This document shows positions 57,810 through 64,000 of a stretch of 64,000 nt of DNA, piece after piece (within the stretch, counting starts at the first letter, position 1; every line of letters begins with the position of its first letter). The notes under the pieces were generated by a model. The model made no database searches. It was not told the DNA's origin and saw only the letters and a list, made by a program, of their open reading frames with translations. This DNA comes from Schistosoma haematobium (Eukaryota; Platyhelminthes; Trematoda; Strigeidida; Schistosomatidae): NCBI RefSeq assembly GCF_000699445.3, contig NC_067195.1, positions 10,592,287 through 10,656,286 of the forward strand, given 5' to 3'. Made by a program: the position numbers and the translations under genes.

Positions 57810-58899
57810 TTTCAGATAACTTTTATTTCAGAAGTTATTTGATTAAAGACAGTCATCAGAAATCTATGAATCTTGGTTTCGAGCTGTTTGGTATTCGTCA
57901 ACTAAGCATATCCAGCATTTTAAAGGAATAGATGCTCCTCATGAGATTTAAATCTGTACCATCCACTATCACAGACAGAGGCATTATCAATGAAAAATTC
58001 ATGTCGCAAGTCACCTCCTGTAGGACTGCATACAATGTCGTCACTAAATGACTAGAAGTCACGTTGTAACTTGGTCTATAGAATTCAAGCAGCATTATGG
58101 ATTGATTAATTATTCGTCATTGATTACAGCGTATTTTTACGGTCGATAACGTTAACAGTTTAAATAAATAAGAGGATAAATATCATGGCTCTACAAGACG
58201 TATACATTTTAGTTACATATTAAATTAGTAGTCATATTGCAGTGAACAAGAACACGAATGGGGATAATCGAATGTATTTGACAGGAAATTACAGAACTTG
58301 CAAATAAAATATAAGAACCATATATTAAATGCTCAATTTGCAAAATGACCATCAGTTGTCTCAAAATGGCTCAGACATCATTGTTCTTGTGTTGCATTCT
58401 GTTTCCATTTTTTACTGTTCGATCCTCTCATCTCTCTGCTGCCAGACATTCTTTCCTGACTAACGTCATATACTAATTATGTCAATATAAGTAGCACATA
58501 CCACAATATGAATGTTATAGGGTATATGATAGCATTAATAAATTTATAATTATTCTTGAAAACTACAAAGAATCGATCAAGAAATAAGCCATAAAACACT
58601 TTAGACAAATACAATCAGCATAAATTCAGAAATTTTATTTGTTAAATAATTTAAGAGAAATGTATGTCAACTTGTTATGTCAATTTAATCGGTTAATTCA
58701 CCTGATAAGATTCACTAACAAATATTGTAGAAGTAAATTAATTCATTTCACTTCATATACAACTATATACCTCACACATACAACTTTTCAAAGTACGATG
58801 TTTTATAAATGTTTATTACGAAATATATACCAAATAATACGCAGTTAATTTAAATATTTATAATTATAATCAATGATAGTTACAGCCTTTATTCTAACT

Positions 58900-59045
58900 C
58901 CAATTGACCTTAATTCATATACATCACTTAGGCTAAGCCTCATCAATTCCCTCAAGATCATAAGTTCATCTTGCTGACGAGTCCCAAATAGTACGAAACA
59001 TAAGTTCAAGGTTTTCCCTGACGACTACTGTTAAACACCGTCTTA
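58900..59045 (+). repeat. Short hammerhead-repeat copy with conserved ribozyme
   Basis: A diverged copy (ggctaagcctcatcaattcc; gttcaaggttttccctgacg) whose ribozyme boxes survive. Confidence 0.55.
58969..59011 (+). ncRNA. Hammerhead ribozyme-like motif
   Basis: CTTG, CTGACGA, GTCCCAAATAGTAC, GAAAC, ATAA, GTT, CAAG. Helix I pairs CTTG with CAAG, helix III is AC/GT around a 4-base loop, the triplet is GTT. Helix II is weak (only GT/AC). Confidence 0.45.
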
Positions 59046-60799
59046 CATCATAACCCTAACTTGTACAATGACAATATTGAAAAGCCAACTTTGAAATGTA
59101 GCTGAATACATAATATTTCATATATTCACATACACATAAGTGAAAATTGAATAAGTGGGGCTGCTTGGTTTGGTTATACGACATCTTTTTTATGAGCTTA
59201 CGCATAGTTCAGATAGACAAAGAATAGGGTAAACCATAAATCGAAATACGCATAAATAAAAAGCACTTACATACGTACATTGATAAAAGATCAAAAATTA
59301 TTAGGAGAATGCAAATGACTGATTAATAACATCCTGTCTGAATTCATAAAATCAGTCAAAAAATAAGAATAAATTTACGCAAGGAGATTCTTATATGATG
59401 TCACACAGTAATTGCAATAATAACATTACTAAATTTACCATTCTAATGATAAAATTTAAGTAGATTAATAAATTTGATATCAATCTAAACTCAACGATCC
59501 TCACAACCCTATACGGAAAATTTGAAAAAGCATGAAGATTTCAATAGCTTAAGTGTTCGGGTCTTCATTATTTCTTTTAAGTAATGATAAAAATGATAAT
59601 TATGATAAAACGAACTGTGAATATGTTTATGTAATCATTGAGGTTGAAGGAAACATGTGACCAAGATCAACGAGTAATATTAAGTCACTATGGTTATGTC
59701 ACGTGAACTGCAAATCTATTTTGGAGCATCCCAGCAAAAGGCTCCTGTAAAATACAACGATCAATACTTCTATTTGTTAAGGATCTGCTACGTACCCCAA
59801 TCACTGGTGTTTGTTTATACCACTACTAGTTAGTCTACGGACATTAACTGTTAATCTTTTGATACTTGTTCAGAGATCCTCTCACAGTTATTGGTAAGCA
59901 AATAAGAAATTCGTGTTATAAGTAGATATCAGTTACACAGGATATTTTAAGAGCTGAATCATCTAACTAGATTTTGGGAAGATATTCAGGCTGCAACTGG
60001 CCTCATACGAGACTGAGATGTTTTAAATGATTGATTACTAAGTAGTAATCAATATCGTGTTTGTCCAGTCTTTTAGTGCTGAGCAAACTCAGATGAACAA
60101 GTTTTACTGTTGCCACTAGTACAACTGTTCTCAGATTATTTGATGAAAGTCACCAGGTAACTCTGGATCTAGGTTTCGTGCTAGCTGGGAATCGTCAGAA
60201 AGTCGTAAGTGGAATATTGAGCGAACCAATGTATTTTATAGAATTGGAACTCACATCATCCACATTCCTAGCTACCACCTTCTAATTAAATCTTAGAGCT
60301 AGACACAACTAATCTAATATTCTACTAGTTAAGTTATAAAATATACTTTCCAACTACGTCCCAGAGTTTTCGTAGTGCTTCTATACACTAGCATTTTATA
60401 AGACTACTTCCCTAACTACCATGGGTAGAATACTGGATTAAGCTACATATTGAGTTATCTGACTTCCGAGATACTTGTAATGTGGCTACCATACAAATAG
60501 TTCTCATCTAAAATATACTTCAAGGTAAAAGTAGAATCATAGAGAAGTAAACTTTTTCTGTTAGATACCTAATAAGCCTACAGATTCCCATCGATAATAT
60601 CTCAAAAGAACTCTGGTGATTTATAGTTCCAGGTACTTTTACAACTGACATCGACCATGGAAAAAAGCCATAGAAAATAATGAGGGTATTACAACCGAAA
60701 AGCGTAAAGTTACTAATTAATGGTCCCGCTTATTCTACACTTTCTTTAAACAATCTGACCAAACAAGTAACTTTTTAATAATTTCTTTTCTGTTATCAG

Positions 60800-60970
60800 A
60801 ACGTGATAATGAACCACCTTCATGGCATCGACTTGGGTTCACCGTAGATTGTCGTTATCTTACTAATAATCTTAAACCTGGTGTATATTATCGTGTCCGT
60901 GTATCCGCCAGAAATTCATTCGGTTGGGGCAATTACAGCATTGCATCTTCTGATTTCCGTACTCCTATTG
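60800..60970 (+). CDS. unc-89: Exon 25: second half of the post-kinase FN3 domain
   Basis: Phase 1 in and out. WHRLGFTVDCRYLTNNLKPG, then VYYRVRVSARNSFGWGNYSI, the canonical FN3 end (L-x-P-G-x-x-Y-x-x-R-V-x-A-x-N-x-x-G). Donor gtaagt at 60971. Confidence 0.94.
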
Positions 60971-61266
60971 GTAAGTTAAGACCTTACTCAATAAAAATGT
61001 GCATCAAATCCTTAACGGTAACTTAGACTAACAAATATTAGTATTGTATTGAATTACCAAATTTCATTATTCACCCAGGTTTCATGCCTATCATTTAGTA
61101 AAATAATTATATAGCGATTCTTATTGTAGTATTTTGTCCAGTCCGTCTACAATGCACAATCCTAATCGTTTAACAACCAAATGAGGCAGCGAGAAGAGAT
61201 GAAGACACTATAACAACCTATATTATTATTATAGTGAATATTCCCATTTTGCCGTTTGGTAAATAA

Positions 61267-61667
61267 AGAAGGAACGAATTGAGCGAAGAAATTTCTTTTC
61301 AATTAGTTTTTCATCATGGCTCTACACTAATATATATACGTTTTACAATAATAATATAATACTCATCGAGTAGATACGTTACGTAATAATTACATAATGA
61401 CATTTAAATTAACATTGATTATTTGGAAGAAAGAGGATTATTAATATTCAAAGTGATCAAAGTGCTACGTTGCGTAATGTAAGAAACAAAGAAGGAACAG
61501 AATTTTAACGGATGGTCAATAGGATGGTAGTTACGTAAGAATCAAGAGATGAATGTTGAGAAGTTATTAAGTTCAAAATCAACAGAAACAAAATTACGAA
61601 AGTTAAAAAAAAACAAGTGGAAGAAGTATGAAAAATAGTTTTTTTGAAGGAAATCTTAAACTGATGG
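61267..61667 (-). repeat. Left inverted arm of the Penelope-like element
   Basis: Reverse complement of 62553-62953, that is, an inverted copy of the element's 3' end. Confidence 0.9.
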
Positions 61668-62564
61668 GACAATTTACTTAATACATTTAATAACGTTCAT
61701 CCATCAATTAATTTTACATCAGAAGATGAACAGAACGACAGCATATCATTTCTAGATGTCCAACTAAAAAGAAGAGCAGACGGAACTTTAAAAAGAGGGG
61801 TACACACGAAGTCTGCAGCAGGACAATACACTCATTTCTATAGTGCAGTTCCAATCAGATACAAAAGGAACTTGATAAAGATCTTGACACATCGGGCTAG
61901 AATGATTTGCTCTGAAGACACCATTGAAGAAGAATTGAATAATATTCGGAACCTACTTAGTATGAATGGGTATCCCATGAAATTCATCGACAAACATATG
62001 ATGGAGAAGAAAACAAGGACAAAGATACCCACCGTCCATAAGAAGGTACTGTTCATAAAACTACAATTCATAAATGACACCATTGAAGAAATCTTGACTC
62101 AGAAACTAAGAAGAGCCGTACAAAAAACATTTAATGCTGCCAGATTAAATGCAATCTTCTACAACTATCCCAAAATAAGAACAGCCAACAAAGACAGACT
62201 GTCTGAATTCACCAAATCTATGTGTATCTATCGTTTCAACTGCTCCTGTGGAGCCAGTTATTTTGGGCGTACAATTCGGCAAGTCCGTCATCGCATTACT
62301 GAACATCATCCGTCGTGGTTAAACAAAGGACAGGTAAAAGTGATTAAAAGTTCTATTCTCTCTCACTTGGTTGACACAGATCATCAAGTCGAATTGAATA
62401 AAGCTTTTAAGGTTATCTACAATATCCCATCTAATTTGCCACATGGTTTACGAGTGCGCCTCTTGCACATTGCGCAAGCCATCGCAATCCATGTTCACAA
62501 ACCTGACCTTTGCATTCAAAAGAGATTCGTACAACCACTTTCTCTGCCCTGGCCATCAGTTTAA
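61668..62564 (+). pseudogene. Penelope-like reverse transcriptase C-terminus plus GIY-YIG endonuclease (5'-truncated)
   Basis: The frame is open through 61668-62564 with no start near its left end. First DNLLNTFNNVHPSINFTSED and SISFLDVQLKRRADGTLKRG, then GQYTHFYSAVPIRYKRNLIK (thumb region of Penelope-type reverse transcriptase), then at about 62219-62330 MCIYRFNCSCGASYFGRTIR and QVRHRITEHHP, a GIY-YIG nuclease start with C-x-C, Y-x-G-R-T-x-R and the following R and E-H. The end HVHKPDLCIQKR is also typical. The polymerase active site (Y-x-D-D) lies upstream and is missing, so this copy cannot be autonomous; the endonuclease part looks intact. Confidence 0.85.
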
Positions 62565-62953
62565 GATTTCCTTCAAAAAAACTATTTTTCATACTTCTTC
62601 CACTTGTTTTTTTTTAACTTTTGTAATTTTGTTTCTGTTGATTTTGAACTTAATAACTTCTCAACATTCATCTCTTGATTCTTACGTAACTACCATCCTA
62701 TTGACCATCCGTTAAAATTCTGTTCCTTCTTTGTTTCTTACATTACGCAACGTAGCACTTTGATCACTTTGAATATTAATAATCCTCTTTCTTCCAAATA
62801 ATCAATGTTAATTTAAATGTCATTATGTAATTATTACGTAACGTATCTACTCGATGAGTATTATATTATTATTGTAAAACGTATATATATTAGTGTAGAG
62901 CCATGATGAAAAACTAATTGAAAAGAAATTTCTTCGCTCAATTCGTTCCTTCT
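62553..62953 (+). repeat. Right inverted arm of the Penelope-like element
   Basis: Overlaps the last four codons of the reading frame and carries the 3' untranslated end. Confidence 0.9.
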
Positions 62954-63250
62954 ATATTATTAAGGCTGGATAAAGATATTTGGAATCTATCTACATTTTT
63001 TAGGGTTAGAATGTAGAATTCGATTAGCCTTTGTAAATAATCCACCAACATTTACACAAACCACTGATCGACAGTTAAACAAATAGCACAGTTATTAGTT
63101 CTGATCAATTTCTTTTCTACAAGTAGTTGTGCTGAACAAATCAGATATTAGTATCTGATAAGTCGTAGATCTGTTAATTTGATGATTGAATTTTTCAGAA
63201 ATGACTTTTTCTCCGCTAATAATCGCATGTTTTACTATTGTTCTGATAAG

Positions 63251-63497
63251 TTTCTATGGATCAGTCACCAACTATTCTATCGCCCAATGAACGAACATGG
63301 ATCTTCAACTGGCGTCAATCAGCAAATATCTACGCATTAAGCGATCATCCAATAGCTTTACAATATGCAATTGATCAGCCAATCAGTGTACCTCCACCAC
63401 CAGACAAAATTTTACAGGAACTCAATCGATATAATGGGATAATTCCAAGTTTAGATGTATTGAAATCCATATGTAGACCAATTTGTTTGATAAATAA
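63251..63497 (+). CDS. unc-89: Exon 26: linker between FN3 and expected second kinase
   Basis: Phase 1 in, phase 2 out (gtaagt at 63498). The acceptor gataag at 63250 was chosen because it alone keeps the frame; another acceptor at 63198 leads to a stop. The peptide contains SPNERTWIFNWRQSANIYAL, SVPPPPDKILQELNRYNGII and SLDVLKSICRPICLINK. No domain recognised. The family layout predicts a second kinase after it. Confidence 0.8.
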
Positions 63498-64000
63498 GTA
63501 AGTAATCATGACTGAGAAATGCTTATTGGAGAAACTGTTGTTCAAATATGTGACATAACCATTATTTTCATGTGATATTAATTTTAACTGATTTCCATAA
63601 ACATATATTAATAGTTAGTTTCTCATCAATGGTTTCTTTAAAGAATTATGTTTAAAGATTTAATAAAATCCCATTACCTTATTAGGATGTGAGGTAGATG
63701 ATACTAGACAACTGAAAATGTTGGGTATTAAACTCTTGGTCAGCGAAACAATAGTGATGAGCTCTTCATAAGATCATCAAGGACGTAATTTACATTTTAT
63801 ATGGTTCATTAGTATGGATTTCTGATGAGCTGTAAGCTATGACAGAATATCCATTGTTTCCTTGTTTTCAGTGATTCTCCGACTGAAAATAACGTAATGC
63901 AATTAACTAAATCTTTACAGCGTTAATACGTTTTTGTGAATTAAATTATAAGTAATATATATGTGAATTGATTTTATTCGATAAATAGAGAACAAATTCA
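63498..64000 (+). other. Intron 26 and window end
   Basis: Apart from the tentative micro-exon nothing recognisable. Confidence 0.6.
63872..63893 (+). CDS. Exon 27 (tentative micro-exon, 22 bp)
   Basis: The acceptor ttgttttcag ends at 63871 and the reading continues NDSPTENN. Using the donor gtaatg at 63894 gives a 22-bp exon in phase 2 in, phase 0 out. If that donor is not used, the frame reaches a stop at 63924, which would end a short isoform. Without more sequence the two cannot be separated. Confidence 0.35.

Larger units (their letters stand above)
57664..60799 (+). other. Intron 24
   Basis: Contains an AT microsatellite and a short hammerhead relic. The rest (57810-58890, 59050-60790) shows no gene or repeat that I recognise. 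Confidence 0.75.
61218..62962 (+). mobile_element. Penelope-like element with near-identical inverted arms
   Basis: Arms 61267-61667 and 62553-62953 are each 401 bp and reverse complements with at most a few differences that I could find. Between them lies the C-terminal part of a Penelope-type reverse transcriptase and a GIY-YIG endonuclease. An 11-bp direct repeat ctatattatta at 61218-61228 and 62952-62962 may be the target-site duplication. The left side has 38 extra bases between that repeat and the arm. The 5' part of the reverse transcriptase is missing. Near-identical arms suggest a young insertion. Confidence 0.85.
60971..63250 (+). other. Intron 25
   Basis: Almost filled by a Penelope-like element (61229-62951). 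Flanks 60971-61217 and 62963-63250 show nothing else. Confidence 0.8.
2..63497 (+). other. unc-89: Giant Ig/FN3/kinase muscle gene (UNC-89/obscurin-like), both ends outside the window
   Basis: This is a single multi-exon gene reconstructed from 26 exons with GT/AG borders and matching phases at all 25 junctions. The product order is Ig, Lys/Glu-rich segment, 2 Ig, linker, 8 FN3-like, 2 Ig, degenerate kinase, linker, Ig, FN3, linker. In the UNC-89/obscurin/SPEG family a first kinase is followed by Ig-FN3 and then a second kinase; twitchin and titin have only Ig domains after their kinase, so they fit less well. Family members sit at the sarcomere M-band or dense region and link myosin filaments to other structures. 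The SH3/DH/PH start and the second kinase are not in view. A long row of FN3 domains before kinase 1 is unusual for the family. Assignment to a sarcomeric giant protein is firm; the exact ortholog is inferred. Confidence 0.75.

Noticed and set aside
62820..62910. Degenerate hammerhead in the Penelope-like arm (gatgagtatt... gtaaaacg)
   Set aside because: The CTGANGA and GAAA boxes are both changed in each arm; similarity is too weak although Penelope-like elements of other animals carry such ribozymes.
63199..63294. Alternative start of exon 26 at 63199
   Set aside because: It fits the phase and has a good acceptor but reaches a stop at 63292-63294; the acceptor at 63250 keeps the frame open for the whole exon. 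It could still serve a short isoform.

Overview
The window looks like nuclear DNA of a blood fluke (Schistosoma). It is AT-rich, its exons are short and split by introns of 0.2 to 7 kb, and the introns are full of repeats that fit schistosomes: hammerhead-ribozyme repeats of the Sm-alpha type, RTE-type non-LTR retrotransposon pieces with (TTAC)n tails, Penelope-like elements and a Merlin DNA transposon.

One gene, on the + strand, explains essentially all host coding sequence and runs off both edges. I placed 26 exons (plus one doubtful micro-exon) whose splice phases agree at every junction, giving about 9.65 kb of coding sequence or about 3,217 residues. The order is: Ig domain, a long Lys/Glu-rich charged segment with 35-residue repeats (2-2756); two Ig domains (4558-13203); a short linker exon (15489-15569); eight FN3-like domains in a row (17840-29476); two Ig domains (36450-40358); a protein kinase domain that lacks key catalytic residues (41709-52655); an acidic and Ser-rich linker (54471-56515); Ig (56952-57323); FN3 (57535-60970); and another linker (63251-63497). 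A kinase followed by linker-Ig-FN3 is the layout of the UNC-89/obscurin/SPEG family of giant muscle M-band proteins, in which a second kinase follows. That second kinase would lie beyond the right edge. No start codon, promoter or polyadenylation site of this gene can be identified here.

The introns hold the rest. A tRNA-like repeat family (unit about 399 bp) carries a hammerhead-ribozyme core and occurs as monomers, one tandem dimer and many head-to-head fold-backs. Sm-alpha-like repeats, also tRNA-like plus hammerhead, include one copy with an intact core (39590-39640, - strand). Two Penelope-like remnants (9555-10142 and 61267-62953) are both flanked by inverted copies of their own ends. 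RTE fragments lie at 4880-5285, 10965-11115, 21300-21550, 24118-24312 and 43120-44415. A decayed Merlin transposon with an internal MITE-like palindrome lies at 25390-26622. An unclassified 71-bp inverted-repeat element (16189-16919), a GC-rich repeat (13925-14450), a possible solo LTR and three AT microsatellites complete the picture.

The most interesting signal is that fold-back (inverted dimer) architecture is shared by the ribozyme repeats and by the Penelope-like elements. This is compatible with a common mobilisation mechanism.
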